From Sulfuricella sp. T08 (GTDB lineage: Bacteria; Pseudomonadota; Gammaproteobacteria; Burkholderiales; Sulfuricellaceae): a stretch of DNA of 64,000 nucleotides. A program made the translations under genes and the position numbers. Under the pieces are notes generated by a model. The model worked only from the letters and a program-made list of their open reading frames with translations, had not been told where the DNA came from and ran no database searches. The stretch lies in the NCBI RefSeq assembly GCF_000971475.1, contig NZ_DF967539.1:90850-154849 (forward strand). Direction: 5' to 3'. Position 1 is the stretch's first letter; each line of letters opens with the position of its first letter. Of the stretch, positions 53,219 to 63,840 are shown piece by piece.

Positions 53219-55630
53219 ATGAGTGGCGCCGAAAAGACGTGTTACCACTGCGCCCTGCCAGTTCCGGCTAGCGCGCATTACCCCGTAATCATTGAAGGCG
53301 AATCGCACGAGATGTGTTGCCGCGGCTGCCAGGCAGTGGCGCAGACCATCGTCGACAACGGGCTGACCGATTATTACCGGCATCGCACCGCATTGCCCGG
53401 TGTTGGCCATGAAGTGGTGCCGGAGGAAGTGCAGAAGCTGGCGCTTTACGACCACCCTGGCATACAGAAAAGCTTTGTCAGGCAAGAAGGCGAGCAAGTC
53501 AAGGAAGCCTCCCTGATCCTCGAAGGCATTACCTGCGCCGCCTGCATCTGGCTCAACGAGCGTCACCTCAAGCAGTTGCCGGGCGTGCTGCAGGTTCAGG
53601 TCAACTACGCTACCCACCGAGCCCGCATCACCTGGAACGACCAGGTTATTCATCTCAGCAAGATCCTCGAAGAAATCCAGTTGCTCGGCTACAACGCTCA
53701 TCCCTACAGCGCCGAGCGCCAGGAAAGCCTGCGCCGGAAGAGGCGGGCAAAAGATCTGCGCCGAATCGCCATTGCCGGCTTATCCTCTGGCCAGGTGATG
53801 ATGCTGGCAGTGGCGCTGTACGCCGGCGCTGCATTCGGCATGGAGGACAGCACGGCTGCGCTGTTGCGCTATTTCAGCCTGATTTTGACGCTGCCGGTGG
53901 TGTTTTATGCCGCTTTGCCGTTTTACCAGAGCGCCTGGAATGCTGTGATCGGGAAGCGTCTGAACATGGATGTGCCGGTGACACTGGCCGTGATCGGCGC
54001 TTTTGTCGGCAGCGCCTGGTCTACGCTACAGGGCCACGGTGTGGTGTATTACGACGCCATTACAATGTTCAGCCTGTTCCTGCTTTCCAGCCGTTTTCTT
54101 GAACACGGGGCCCAGGAAAAGTCGGTCGAAGCGGCGGAAAACTTGCTCAAGCTCGCGCCTGCAATGGCTACCAAGGTATTAGATGGTGGTCAGCACCAGC
54201 CTGTGCCTGTGCTGGATCTGAACGAGGGCGACACCATACTGACCAAGCCGGGCGAGTCCATAGCCGCCGATGCCGAGGTGATCGAAGGCGAAAGTACGGT
54301 GGACGAGGCGCTGTTGACCGGCGAGAGCCGTCCGGTGCCGAAACGCGCCGGGGCGCTGGTGATCGCCGGCAGCATTAATCTGGAAGGGCCACTGCTGCTG
54401 CGCGTGACGGGGGTGGGTGAAAACACCGTGCTGGCGGGTATCGTCCGTCTGCTCGACCGGGCGGTGGCGGAGAAGCCGCGCCTGGCGCAGCTTGCCGATA
54501 GAGTGGCAGGGCATTTCACGGTTGGTCTGCTGATTCTGACGGCAATAGTCGGCGCCACTTGGTGGTGGCTAGAACCGGGGCAGGCATTCGGAATCATGTT
54601 GGCGGTGCTGGTGGTGACTTGCCCATGCGCATTGTCGCTCGCCGCGCCCACGGCTTTTGCCGCTGCCGGATCGCACTTGCTGCGGCACGGTATATTGTTG
54701 ACGCGCGGGCACGCCCTGGAAACTCTGGCCAAGGTCAACCATGTGGTCTTCGACAAGACCGGTACCCTTACCTACGGCAAGCCGGTGCTGCAACGCACCG
54801 TCACATTTTCTGACGTGGGCGAAGATCGCTGCCTGTTGCTCGCGGCCAGCCTGGAACAGGCTTCGGAGCATCCGCTGGCACAAAGTTTTCTAAGCCGGGT
54901 CGCCGGCACGGATTTGATTGCAGTTCAGGAAGCGCAGAACCTGCCGGGCAATGGAGTCAGCGGCTGCATTGCCGGTGCGCGTTATACCCTGGGCAATGCC
55001 GCTTTGGCTGGGTTCGAGCCGGTCGCTCTGCCAAGTGATCTGCCGCAAGGCGCAACCCTGGTGTGGTTGTGTGACGAGCGGCGCGCCATGGCGGTTTTCG
55101 TGCTTTCAGATGGCCTCAGGCCACAGGCCCGCGAGTTGGTCGAACAGCTCCAGGCAGCAGGGGTGCAGGTCACTATCCTGAGCGGCGATGCCGCCGACGC
55201 GGTAGCCCACGTTGCCGCCGAGGCCGGCATCGAATCCTGGCAGGCCGCATTGCGGCCGGAAGACAAACTCAAGGCGCTGCGCGAACTTCAGCAGCGAGGC
55301 CATGTCGTAGCCATGGTGGGTGACGGCGTCAATGATGCGCCGGTTCTGGCCGGGGCCGACGTGTCCATCGCCATGGGCGGCGGCACCCAAGTTGCGCGGG
55401 CCAGCAGCGACATCGTATTATTGACGGAAAATCTGCTGGATATTCAGCGCGCCCTGCAGACTGGGCATGCGAGCATTGCCGTGATGCGACAGAATTTCGC
55501 TTGGGCAGTCGTTTACAATTTGCTTGCGTTGCCCTTTGCTGCTGTCGGCATGATACCGCCGTGGCTGGCCTCCATCGGCATGTCGACGAGCTCGCTGGTG
55601 GTGGTGTTGAATGCGTTGCGTCTGCGCTGA
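53219..55630 (+). CDS. ccoI: Copper-exporting P1B-type ATPase CcoI
   Basis: An 803-aa heavy-metal P-type ATPase that supplies copper for cbb3 oxidase assembly. It begins with a cysteine-rich metal-binding domain (CYHCALPVP, CCRGC), then an HMA domain with GITCAACIW near residue 105. Eight helices include the CPC motif in VTCPCALSLAAPTA, and the phosphorylation loop is DKTGTLT. Also seen: TGES, HPLAQSF, and GDGVNDAPVLAGADVSIAMG (in parts). The context in the cco block favours CcoI over CopA. Confidence 0.95.
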   Translation: MSGAEKTCYHCALPVPASAHYPVIIEGESHEMCCRGCQAVAQTIVDNGLTDYYRHRTALPGVGHEVVPEEVQKLALYDHPGIQKSFVRQEGEQVKEASLILEGITCAACIWLNERHLKQLPGVLQVQVNYATHRARITWNDQVIHLSKILEEIQLLGYNAHPYSAERQESLRRKRRAKDLRRIAIAGLSSGQVMMLAVALYAGAAFGMEDSTAALLRYFSLILTLPVVFYAALPFYQSAWNAVIGKRLNMDVPVTLAVIGAFVGSAWSTLQGHGVVYYDAITMFSLFLLSSRFLEHGAQEKSVEAAENLLKLAPAMATKVLDGGQHQPVPVLDLNEGDTILTKPGESIAADAEVIEGESTVDEALLTGESRPVPKRAGALVIAGSINLEGPLLLRVTGVGENTVLAGIVRLLDRAVAEKPRLAQLADRVAGHFTVGLLILTAIVGATWWWLEPGQAFGIMLAVLVVTCPCALSLAAPTAFAAAGSHLLRHGILLTRGHALETLAKVNHVVFDKTGTLTYGKPVLQRTVTFSDVGEDRCLLLAASLEQASEHPLAQSFLSRVAGTDLIAVQEAQNLPGNGVSGCIAGARYTLGNAALAGFEPVALPSDLPQGATLVWLCDERRAMAVFVLSDGLRPQARELVEQLQAAGVQVTILSGDAADAVAHVAAEAGIESWQAALRPEDKLKALRELQQRGHVVAMVGDGVNDAPVLAGADVSIAMGGGTQVARASSDIVLLTENLLDIQRALQTGHASIAVMRQNFAWAVVYNLLALPFAAVGMIPPWLASIGMSTSSLVVVLNALRLR

Positions 55631-55647
55631 TTGAGGATATTTAAAGT

Positions 55648-55836
55648 ATGACACCGATACTGATCTATTTGCTGGGCATGACCGTGGTGATGATTATCGT
55701 CGCCGGGATCGGTATTTTCTGGGCGATCAAGAATGGCCAGTTCGAGGACATGGAAGGCCCTGCCCAGCGCATCCTGATGGATGATGATGATCCCCGTATT
55801 CCGCGCTATGCCGATTCGCGACCGAAGAAGCGATAA
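55648..55836 (+). CDS. ccoS: cbb3-type oxidase assembly protein CcoS
   Basis: A 62-aa single-helix protein (about residues 5-26) with the CcoS signature GIFWAIKNGQFEDMEGPAQRILMDDD and a charged tail. It is required for heme and copper insertion into cbb3 oxidase in other bacteria. It follows ccoI by 17 bp and ends the accessory block. Confidence 0.94.
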   Translation: MTPILIYLLGMTVVMIIVAGIGIFWAIKNGQFEDMEGPAQRILMDDDDPRIPRYADSRPKKR

Positions 55837-55850
55837 GTTGACGTAGCGGG

Positions 55851-55879
55851 TTGAATGCGAAGGGGCTTTGAACTAGAAT
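55851..55879 (+). promoter_or_regulatory. Promoter of the 26-codon membrane peptide gene
   Basis: TTGAAT (55851-55856) and TAGAAT (55874-55879) are spaced by 17 bp, a good sigma-70 pair. It starts 15 bp after ccoS and would give a leader of about 45 nt before the small gene. Confidence 0.6.
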
Positions 55880-55931
55880 TGCCCCATTCAAGAAATGGAT
55901 TCTTATCAGATTTTTAATTAAGGAGATGACA

Positions 55932-56012
55932 ATGGCTAAATTTGTGATGCCTATCGTGGTGACTTTGATGGTTTGGAGCTGGATCAGCTTTTTTTCCGTG
56001 ATTCTGGCCTGA
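55932..56012 (+). CDS. 26-residue single-helix membrane peptide
   Basis: A tiny gene with its own transcription unit: promoter at 55851-55879, ribosome site AAGGAG (55919-55924) 7 bp before the ATG, 26 sense codons, and a terminator 25 bp on. The peptide starts MAKFVMPIVVTLMVW, is hydrophobic throughout and could span the membrane once. Its place after ccoS suggests a small cbb3-associated subunit like CcoM or CcoH-type peptides, but no homology was established. It is too short for gene callers. Confidence 0.6.
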   Translation: MAKFVMPIVVTLMVWSWISFFSVILA

Positions 56013-56033
56013 TCAGACGCCGGAATACGAGAC

Positions 56034-56070
56034 AAAAAAACGGGGCGCATTTCGCGCCCCGTTTTTTTAT
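56034..56070. terminator. Bidirectional intrinsic terminator
   Basis: CGGGGCGC (56041-56048) pairs with GCGCCCCG (56054-56061) around a 5-nt loop. It is flanked by seven A (56034-56040) and seven or more T (from 56062). It serves the small peptide gene on the plus strand and rpoH on the minus strand. Confidence 0.92.
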
Positions 56071-56085
56071 TTTACTGCGTTGAAC

Positions 56086-56949
56086 TCAGGCGGTCTCGGC
56101 CACAATGGCCGTCTTCATTTTCTGCAAGGCTTTTTGCTCAATCTGGCGTATGCGTTCCGCGGACACGCCATACTCTGCAGCGAGCTCATGCAGCGTGGAA
56201 CTCGCATTCTCGGTGAGCCAGCGCGCCTCGATGATGCGGCGGCTGCGGTCGTCGAGGCCCTGCAACGCGCTTGACAGACCGCGCTCGCGTAACTGGCTGG
56301 TTTGTTCCTGCTCCAGCAGGGCTGCGGGTTCATTGGTTGCATCGGCCGCGAGATAAGCAATCGGGCCGGTGCCTTCATCCTCGTCTCCGCCGTGGGTTTC
56401 CATGGAGATATCCTGACCGCCCATGCGGCTTTCCATTTCCACCACTTCTTCCGGCTTTACGCCCAGATCCTTGGCAATGCTGTTAACCTCATCCGGGCCG
56501 AGGTAGCCGAGGCCCTTTTTCATGCTGCGCAGATTGAAGAACAGTTTGCGCTGCGCCTTGGTGGTGGCGACCTTGACCAGGCGCCAGTTGCGCAGGATGT
56601 ATTCGTGCATCTCGGCGCGGATCCAGTGGATGGCAAAGGAAACCAGACGCACGCCGCGCTCACCGTCGAAGCGGCGCACGGCCTTCATCAAGCCGATATT
56701 ACCTTCCTGAATCAGGTCTGCCTGGGGCAGGCCGTAACCCATGTAGCCGCGTGCGATATTCACAACCACGCGCAGGTGCGAAACCACCAGCATCCGTGCT
56801 GCTTCCACATCGTTGTCGCGCTTCAGGCGTAACGCCAGTTCGTGTTCTTCCTCGGCGCTCAGTACCGGCATTGCCTTGACCGACTGGATATAGCTTTCCA
56901 GACTGCCAACCGCAGAAGGGATGGAAATGGCTAATAAAGCATTCGTCAT
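56086..56949 (-). CDS. rpoH: RNA polymerase sigma-32 factor RpoH
   Basis: A 287-aa heat-shock sigma factor. Region 1.2/2 has YIQSVKAMPVLSAEEEHELALRL, SHLRVVVNIARGYMGYGLPQADLIQEGNIGLMKAVRRFD (in parts) and SFAIHWIRAEMHEYILRNWRLVK. The RpoH box QRKLFFNLRS is clear. Region 4 has the HTH EYGVSAERIRQIEQKALQKM. A/T-rich half-sites resembling the ArsR motif lie upstream. It is transcribed toward the bidirectional terminator. Confidence 0.97.
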   Translation of the reverse strand: MTNALLAISIPSAVGSLESYIQSVKAMPVLSAEEEHELALRLKRDNDVEAARMLVVSHLRVVVNIARGYMGYGLPQADLIQEGNIGLMKAVRRFDGERGVRLVSFAIHWIRAEMHEYILRNWRLVKVATTKAQRKLFFNLRSMKKGLGYLGPDEVNSIAKDLGVKPEEVVEMESRMGGQDISMETHGGDEDEGTGPIAYLAADATNEPAALLEQEQTSQLRERGLSSALQGLDDRSRRIIEARWLTENASSTLHELAAEYGVSAERIRQIEQKALQKMKTAIVAETA

Positions 56950-57193
56950 ATGATTATTCCTCCAAGTTTTTTAATTCTAGCACTCGGGGAATGAGAGTGC
57001 CAAATAGTCGAAAAAGTTCGTTGGAAAAGTTCAGCGCATTCCCTCGTGCGACAGAAATGTCCGAGTAATATTGTCAACTATACTAACTTACGACTATATT
57101 AGTCAATAATTATATTTCTGAAATTTATTCGAAGCTGCTGCCCTTCGCATGAGTCGTCTGAGGTTCGACTCCCGGACTTTATTGGCAAGGAAC

Positions 57194-58102
57194 TTAAGCT
57201 CTGGGCTCGATCCGGCGCAAATGCCTGCCTACCGCCAGAAACGCGCCGAGCCAGCCGAGCAGGGAGGAGAACAGCAGCAGGCTGAGAATATCGTTGGTGC
57301 CCAGTGGAAGCAGTCGAAATTGCGCGGCGTAGAGTTTTGCCAAGTCGACTATGCCGAAGTTGAGCAGTTGCAGGCCAAGGCTGACAATGAGCCAGGCGGC
57401 GAGGCCGCCGCCCAAGCCCTGAAGTACCCCATGGTAAAGGAAGGGGCGGCGGATGAAGGCATCGGTCGCACCGATCAGCGTGCTGATCTCGATTTCTTCG
57501 CGCTGTGACAGGATTTGCAGACGGATAGTATTGCTGGTGATCACCATCAGGGCAAAACCGAGCAGGACGGCAAGAATCAGGGTTATGTCGCGGCCGAGAC
57601 GCACCATGGCGTTAAGGCGCTCTGCCCAAGCGGTGTCCAGCAGTACCTTGTCCACTTTGGGCAACTTCATCAGATCTTTGCGCAGATTTTCGAGCCCACC
57701 AGGATTGATGCTTTTGGGTTCTATCACGAAGGCGTCCGGCAGCGGGTTCCGTTCCAGTCCCGCGGTGACGTCTACAAGTCCAGTGCTTTGCAGCAGCTCC
57801 TGCAACGCCTGGTCGCGCTGGATGAAGCGGAATTGTTTGATGGTATTGAACTCTTTCAGCCGTGACTCGACCTGTCTGGCGTTGTCGGCATTTGCGCCGG
57901 GGGACAGGAACACGGTGATCTGGGGTTCAAGTCTGACGTTGCCAGCAACAAGCTTGACGTTTTCGATCAGCGTATAAAGGCCCAGCGGCAGGCTGAGCGT
58001 GACGCCAAAGACGATGATGGCGAGCAGACTGGAGAAAGGCGCATGGGCGAAGCGACCGAGGATCAGCCCCAAGGCGACGCGGTGTTGGCTGAGCCAGTTC
58101 AT
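57194..58102 (-). CDS. ftsX: Cell division ABC transporter permease FtsX
   Basis: A 302-aa FtsX with one N-terminal helix (about 24-44), a periplasmic domain and three C-terminal helices. It works with FtsE at the septum to control murein hydrolase activators such as EnvC, which is also encoded in this window. Its start overlaps the ftsE stop by 4 bp. Confidence 0.94.
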   Translation of the reverse strand: MNWLSQHRVALGLILGRFAHAPFSSLLAIIVFGVTLSLPLGLYTLIENVKLVAGNVRLEPQITVFLSPGANADNARQVESRLKEFNTIKQFRFIQRDQALQELLQSTGLVDVTAGLERNPLPDAFVIEPKSINPGGLENLRKDLMKLPKVDKVLLDTAWAERLNAMVRLGRDITLILAVLLGFALMVITSNTIRLQILSQREEIEISTLIGATDAFIRRPFLYHGVLQGLGGGLAAWLIVSLGLQLLNFGIVDLAKLYAAQFRLLPLGTNDILSLLLFSSLLGWLGAFLAVGRHLRRIEPRA

Positions 58103-58752
58103 ATTAATAGCTCTCCCTGCTTCAGATGTAACACCCGGCTGCTGTAGCGTGCGATCAGCGACTCGTCATGGGTGGCGATCAAGAGAGTGACGCCGACCTG
58201 ATTGAAGGATTTGAACATTTCCATGATTTCGCCGGCATAATCGGCGTCGAGATTGCCGGTAGGTTCGTCGGCCAGCACGATGGCCGGGCGGTTAACGATC
58301 GCCCGAGCCACGCACAGGCGTTGTTGCTCGCCGCCGGAAAGGGAAATCGGGTTCGCCTTTTCCAGTCCCAGCAAATTTACCTTGTCGAGTGCGGCGCGAG
58401 CCCGCTTCATGCTTTCGGCCCGCTGCAAACCGGCAATATCCAGCGGCAGGATAACGTTTTCCAGCACATTGCGGTCATAGAGCAGTTTGTGATCCTGGAA
58501 GATCAGGCCGAAGTTGCGGCGCAGGAAAGGAACGGCGCTGCGGCGCAGCTTGCCGATGTTCTGGCCGCTTACCACCACGCTGCCGGATGAGGGTTTCTCT
58601 ATTGCTGCCACCAGTTTTAGCAAGGTGCTCTTGCCGGCGCCGGTTGGCCCGGTGATGAAGGCCATCTCGCCGGCTTCGATGGTGAAGCTGAGGTTTTTCA
58701 GTGCCTCATGGCCGCCTGGGTAGCGTTTGTAAACCTGGCTGAATGAGATCAT
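58099..58752 (-). CDS. ftsE: Cell division ATP-binding protein FtsE
   Basis: A 217-aa ABC ATPase: Walker A GPTGAGKSTLLKL, signature LSGGEQQRLCVARAIV and Walker B ADEPTGNLD. With FtsX it powers septal envelope remodelling. It overlaps both neighbours (ATGA junctions with ftsX and ftsY), so ftsY-ftsE-ftsX is one coupled unit. Confidence 0.96.
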   Translation of the reverse strand: MISFSQVYKRYPGGHEALKNLSFTIEAGEMAFITGPTGAGKSTLLKLVAAIEKPSSGSVVVSGQNIGKLRRSAVPFLRRNFGLIFQDHKLLYDRNVLENVILPLDIAGLQRAESMKRARAALDKVNLLGLEKANPISLSGGEQQRLCVARAIVNRPAIVLADEPTGNLDADYAGEIMEMFKSFNQVGVTLLIATHDESLIARYSSRVLHLKQGELLI

Positions 58753-59708
58753 TCAAACAGTGCCTCAACAAATTCCTTAGCGACAAAGGGCCGCAGATCA
58801 TCGAGCTGCTCGCCGACGCCGATGAACCTCACCGGGATCGGGCGGGTCTTGGCGATAGCGGCGATGACGCCGCCCCTGGCTGTGCCATCGAGTTTGGTCA
58901 GGACCAGTCCGGTCACCTGCAAGGCATCATCAAAAGATTTGACCTGGGCGATGGCGTTCTGGCCGGTGTTGGCATCGAGCACCAGGATGGTTTCGTGGGG
59001 TGCGCCCGGTTCGGCCTTGGCGATGACGCGCTTGATCTTTCTCAGTTCTTCCATCAGGTGCAACTGGGTAGGCAGCCGTCCGGCAGTGTCGGCCAGTACG
59101 ATGTCGATTCCGCGCGCTCGCGCTGCCTGGATCGCGTCGAAGATCACGGCGGCGGAGTCATGACCTTCCTGGGTGATGACCGTGACATTGTTGCGCTCTC
59201 CCCATACCTGCAATTGTTCGCGCGCTGCAGCGCGGAAGGTGTCGCCGGCGGCGAGCAACACCGATTTTCCCTGGGCCTGAAAATATTTGGCCAGCTTGCC
59301 GATAGTGGTAGTTTTGCCGGCGCCGTTGACGCCTGTCATCATGATCACATAGGGTTTGTGGCCGGACAGGGCTAGAGGTGATTCCAGCGGGGTGAGCAAG
59401 GTCTGCAGGCCATCGCGCAAAGCCTGCTTAAGCTGCGCCGCATCATCCAGCTTGTCGCGCTTGACGCGGCTTCTCAGGTCATCCAGCAGGTATTGGGTGG
59501 CGGCGACACCGACATCGGCGGAAAGCAGGACGGTTTCGAGCTCCTCGTAAAACGCCTCGTCGATCTTGCCGCCGCTGAACAGCCCGGAAACCGGCGTATT
59601 CAGGATGGCTCGGGTTTTGGCTAACCCTTGTTTCAGTCTGGCCGCCCAGCCCAGGGGTTGTTCCTGGCTTTCGTCGGCTTTCTTGTCGGATTTGAAGAAA
59701 TTTAGCAT
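58749..59708 (-). CDS. ftsY: Signal recognition particle receptor FtsY
   Basis: A 319-aa SRP GTPase that docks ribosome-nascent chains at the membrane. The NG domain has the G1 loop GVNGAGKTTTIGKLAKYF, DTFRAAAREQL, DTAGRLPTQ and TKLDGTARGG. The usual acidic A domain is very short (about 25 residues). The ATG at 59708 is chosen over a TTG six codons upstream in a proline-rich stretch; neither has a clear ribosome site. Confidence 0.95.
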   Translation of the reverse strand: MLNFFKSDKKADESQEQPLGWAARLKQGLAKTRAILNTPVSGLFSGGKIDEAFYEELETVLLSADVGVAATQYLLDDLRSRVKRDKLDDAAQLKQALRDGLQTLLTPLESPLALSGHKPYVIMMTGVNGAGKTTTIGKLAKYFQAQGKSVLLAAGDTFRAAAREQLQVWGERNNVTVITQEGHDSAAVIFDAIQAARARGIDIVLADTAGRLPTQLHLMEELRKIKRVIAKAEPGAPHETILVLDANTGQNAIAQVKSFDDALQVTGLVLTKLDGTARGGVIAAIAKTRPIPVRFIGVGEQLDDLRPFVAKEFVEALFE

Positions 59709-59733
59709 GGGGGGTGGTGGTCTCAAGGTAGGC

Positions 59734-59739
59734 TATAAT
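59734..59739 (+). promoter_or_regulatory. Possible -10 box (TATAAT) before the M16 genes
   Basis: A TATAAT lies 36 bp before the GTG start of the first M16 peptidase gene, in the gap between it and the divergent ftsY. No convincing -35 hexamer is seen. Confidence 0.35.
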
Positions 59740-59775
59740 TCACAACTTCGTCATTTTAGGCGATTGGGAGGTTTT

Positions 59776-61152
59776 GTGCAGCGTAAAAAAACATTAATCC
59801 GGTGTATGTGGTTGCTGGCAGCGATGCTACCGTTCCAGGCCATGGCGACAGTCCATGAATACAAGCTGGCCAACGGCATGAAGGTAATCGTCAAGGAAGA
59901 CCATCGCGCCCCGGTGGTGGTGTCTCAGGTATGGTATCGCGCCGGCAGCATGGATGAGTTTAACGGCACAACCGGCGTGGCTCACGTCCTGGAACACATG
60001 ATGTTCAAGGGAACCAAGGCGGTCCCCGCCGGTGAATTCTCGAAGATTGTCGCTGCGGCTGGCGGACGGGAAAACGCTTTCACCAGCCGTGATCACACGG
60101 CCTATTTTGAGCAGCTACAGAAATCGAAGCTGGAGCTTTCATTGAAGCTGGAAGCCGACCGGATGCATAACCTGGTGCTTTTGCCGCAGGAGTTTGCGAA
60201 AGAGATCAAGGTGGTGATGGAGGAGCGGCGAATGCGCACAGAAGACAAACCGCAGGCGCTAGTCTATGAAACACTGATGGCGGCAGCCTACGAGGCCCAT
60301 CCCTACCATCACCCGATCATCGGCTGGATGAATGATCTGGAAAACATGACAGCAGACGATGCCAGGGATTGGTATCGTCGCTGGTATGCGCCGAACAACG
60401 CCACGTTGGTGGTAGTGGGCGACGTCAAACCTCAGGAGGTGCTGAAACTGGCCAAGCGCTATTTCGGCAAAATTCGGCCGGTTGCACTGCCCCAGCGCAA
60501 ACCCCAGGCCGAACCAGATCAGCGCGGCATCAAGCGTGTGGCCGTTAAAGCTCCCGCCAAGCTGCCCTATCTTGCCATGAGCTACCACACGCCCTCTCTG
60601 CGTGATCCGGGCAACGACCAGGAACCTTACGCGCTGGAGGTGCTGGCAGGCGTGCTGGACGGCCATGCCTCGGCGCGACTCAATCAGGCGCTGGTGCGGG
60701 AGCAGCAGATTGCGGTGTCGGCCGGGGCCGGGTATGACCTGATTTCGCGCGGGCCTTCGACGTTCACCCTGGACGGAGCCCCCGCCGAGGGCAAGAGTGT
60801 CGCCGAACTGGAAACGGCAATCCGCGAGCAGATTGAGAAAATCAAGCGGGATGGCGTGACCGAGGAGGAGTTGCAGCGTGTCAAGGCACAAGTGATCGCG
60901 GCTCAGGTCTATCAGCGCGATTCGATGTTCTACCAGGCGATGCTGATCGGCGAGGTGGAAACAGCCGGACTGCCTCTGAACACCCTGGAAACGCGCCTTG
61001 AGAAACTCAAGGTGGTAACTGCCAGGCAGGTGCAGGAAGTGGCGCAGAAATATCTGGTCGACGACCGCCTTACGGTGGCTGTGCTGGACCCGCAACCTAT
61101 GGATGGCGTGAAGCCGGTGAAACCTGTTCCGGGAGGACGTCATGCGAATTAA
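59776..61152 (+). CDS. M16-family zinc metallopeptidase, active subunit
   Basis: A 458-aa exported peptidase with a signal peptide ending near FQAMA and the inverted zinc motif HVLEHMMF, with the distal Glu in the following helix. It resembles processing-peptidase/pitrilysin-like pairs common in proteobacteria. The GTG at 59776 has GGGAGG 4 bp before it; an ATG at 59806 is an alternative. Its end overlaps the second M16 gene by 11 bp. Confidence 0.9.
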   Translation: MQRKKTLIRCMWLLAAMLPFQAMATVHEYKLANGMKVIVKEDHRAPVVVSQVWYRAGSMDEFNGTTGVAHVLEHMMFKGTKAVPAGEFSKIVAAAGGRENAFTSRDHTAYFEQLQKSKLELSLKLEADRMHNLVLLPQEFAKEIKVVMEERRMRTEDKPQALVYETLMAAAYEAHPYHHPIIGWMNDLENMTADDARDWYRRWYAPNNATLVVVGDVKPQEVLKLAKRYFGKIRPVALPQRKPQAEPDQRGIKRVAVKAPAKLPYLAMSYHTPSLRDPGNDQEPYALEVLAGVLDGHASARLNQALVREQQIAVSAGAGYDLISRGPSTFTLDGAPAEGKSVAELETAIREQIEKIKRDGVTEEELQRVKAQVIAAQVYQRDSMFYQAMLIGEVETAGLPLNTLETRLEKLKVVTARQVQEVAQKYLVDDRLTVAVLDPQPMDGVKPVKPVPGGRHAN

Positions 61153-62458
61153 ATTCTTGGATTTTGTTTTTGCTGGTCTGCTGTTTGTCGCCACCGCCGC
61201 CCAGGCAGCACTGCCGATCCAGCATTGGCAGATGGACAACGGCGTGCGCGTATATTTTGTTGAGAATCACGATCTGCCGTTGCTGGATATCAGTGTCGAG
61301 TTTCCTGCTGGTGATAGCCGGGATGACAAATTCAGGCCGGGTCTGGCGAGCATGACGCATCATCTGCTTACCTTGGGTGCGGGCGGGATGACCGAGGAAG
61401 AAATTTCCCGTCGAATGGCCGATATCGGTGCCAATCTGGGTGGCAGCTTCGATCAGGACCGGGCCGGACTGCGCCTGCGCACTTTGAGCGGCGAGCGGGA
61501 GCGCGGCCAGGCTTTGGAGATTATGGCCAAGTCGCTGCAATCCCCGGATTTCCCTGAGGCGGTGCTGGCGCGGGAGAAAACCCGATCCATCGCTGAACTC
61601 AAGGAAGCCAAGACCCAACCGGACTTCATCGCTGGGCGGTTGTTCAATTCAATGATCTATGGAACCCACCCTTACGCGCTATCCTCCATGGTTGAGCCGG
61701 AATCGATCGCCGCACTGCGGCGCGAGGATCTGGTCGGCTTTTACCGCGCGCATTATCGCGCTGATGAGGCAGTTGTTGCCGTGATCGGCGATGTTACTCC
61801 GGCCCAGGCCAGAGAGATTGCCGCTCAGCTAACAGCGGCCTTGCCGCGGGCTGAAGGCGAGCCACAGCCCTTGCCAGTGGTGGCCATGTCCATGGGGGAA
61901 ACACGTAAAATAGCCCATCCCGCCACGCAGAGCCACATTCTCATCGGGCAGCCGGGCATGACGCGCACTGACCCGGATTATTTCCCGCTTTATGTCGGCA
62001 ACTACATCCTGGGCGGGGGCGGCTTCGCCTCGCGCTTGATCGAGGAAGTCAGGCAAAAGCGCGGACTGGTATACAGCGTCTATAGCTATTTTCTGCCGTT
62101 GCAGCAAAGCGGGCCGTTCCAGATTGGCCTGCAGACCAAGCGCGAGCAAGCCGACGAGGCGCTGGTCGTGGTGCGCAAGACCTTGCAGGATTTCGTTTCC
62201 AGGGGGCCAACCGAGGACGAGTTGAAGAAGGCCAAGCAAAATATCGTGGGGGGCTTTCCGTTGCGATTGGACAGCAATAAAAAAATCCTCGATTACCTTA
62301 CCGTGATCGGGTTTTATCGGTTACCGCTTTCCTATCTGGATGATTTTTCCGGTAAGGTTGAAAAAGTGACGGTTGCCCAGATCAGGGATGCCTTTATCCG
62401 CCGCATCCACCCGGGCAAAATGGTGACCGTGGTAGTCGGTGCGGACGAGGCGAAATAG
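61142..62458 (+). CDS. M16-family peptidase-like protein lacking the zinc motif
   Basis: A 438-aa exported partner of the preceding peptidase. The position of HxxEH reads MTHHLLTLGAGG, so it is probably catalytically inactive. The C-terminal Arg/Tyr substrate-binding region is kept (RLIEEVRQKRGLVYSVYSYF). Such active/inactive pairs assemble into one enzyme. Its start lies inside the upstream gene. Confidence 0.9.
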   Translation: MRIKFLDFVFAGLLFVATAAQAALPIQHWQMDNGVRVYFVENHDLPLLDISVEFPAGDSRDDKFRPGLASMTHHLLTLGAGGMTEEEISRRMADIGANLGGSFDQDRAGLRLRTLSGERERGQALEIMAKSLQSPDFPEAVLAREKTRSIAELKEAKTQPDFIAGRLFNSMIYGTHPYALSSMVEPESIAALRREDLVGFYRAHYRADEAVVAVIGDVTPAQAREIAAQLTAALPRAEGEPQPLPVVAMSMGETRKIAHPATQSHILIGQPGMTRTDPDYFPLYVGNYILGGGGFASRLIEEVRQKRGLVYSVYSYFLPLQQSGPFQIGLQTKREQADEALVVVRKTLQDFVSRGPTEDELKKAKQNIVGGFPLRLDSNKKILDYLTVIGFYRLPLSYLDDFSGKVEKVTVAQIRDAFIRRIHPGKMVTVVVGADEAK

Positions 62459-62461
62459 TCC

Positions 62462-63770
<1,309 letters not shown>

Positions 63771-63789
63771 ACCAACCCGGGTCTGGATA

Positions 63790-63827
63790 AAAAACGGCGG
63801 CATGGAACTCCATGCCGCCGTTTTTTT
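63790..63827. terminator. Intrinsic terminator, bidirectional
   Basis: CGGCGGCATGG (63795-63805) pairs perfectly with CCATGCCGCCG (63810-63820) around an AACT loop. A-run on the left, T-run on the right. It ends the ferredoxin transcript and the convergent minus-strand gene. Confidence 0.93.
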
Positions 63828-63840
63828 ATGGACGGAAAGC

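Noticed and set aside
57128-57185. tRNA-like 3' segment containing GGTTCGACTCC
   Set aside because: The T-loop-like phrase is present, but the T stem does not pair, no anticodon or D arm can be drawn, and no CCA-proximal acceptor stem is seen. Possibly a decayed fragment or chance.
59566-59775. Upstream extension of the first M16 peptidase frame
   Set aside because: It runs antisense through the start of ftsY and would hide the signal peptide; the GTG at 59776 has a proper ribosome site.
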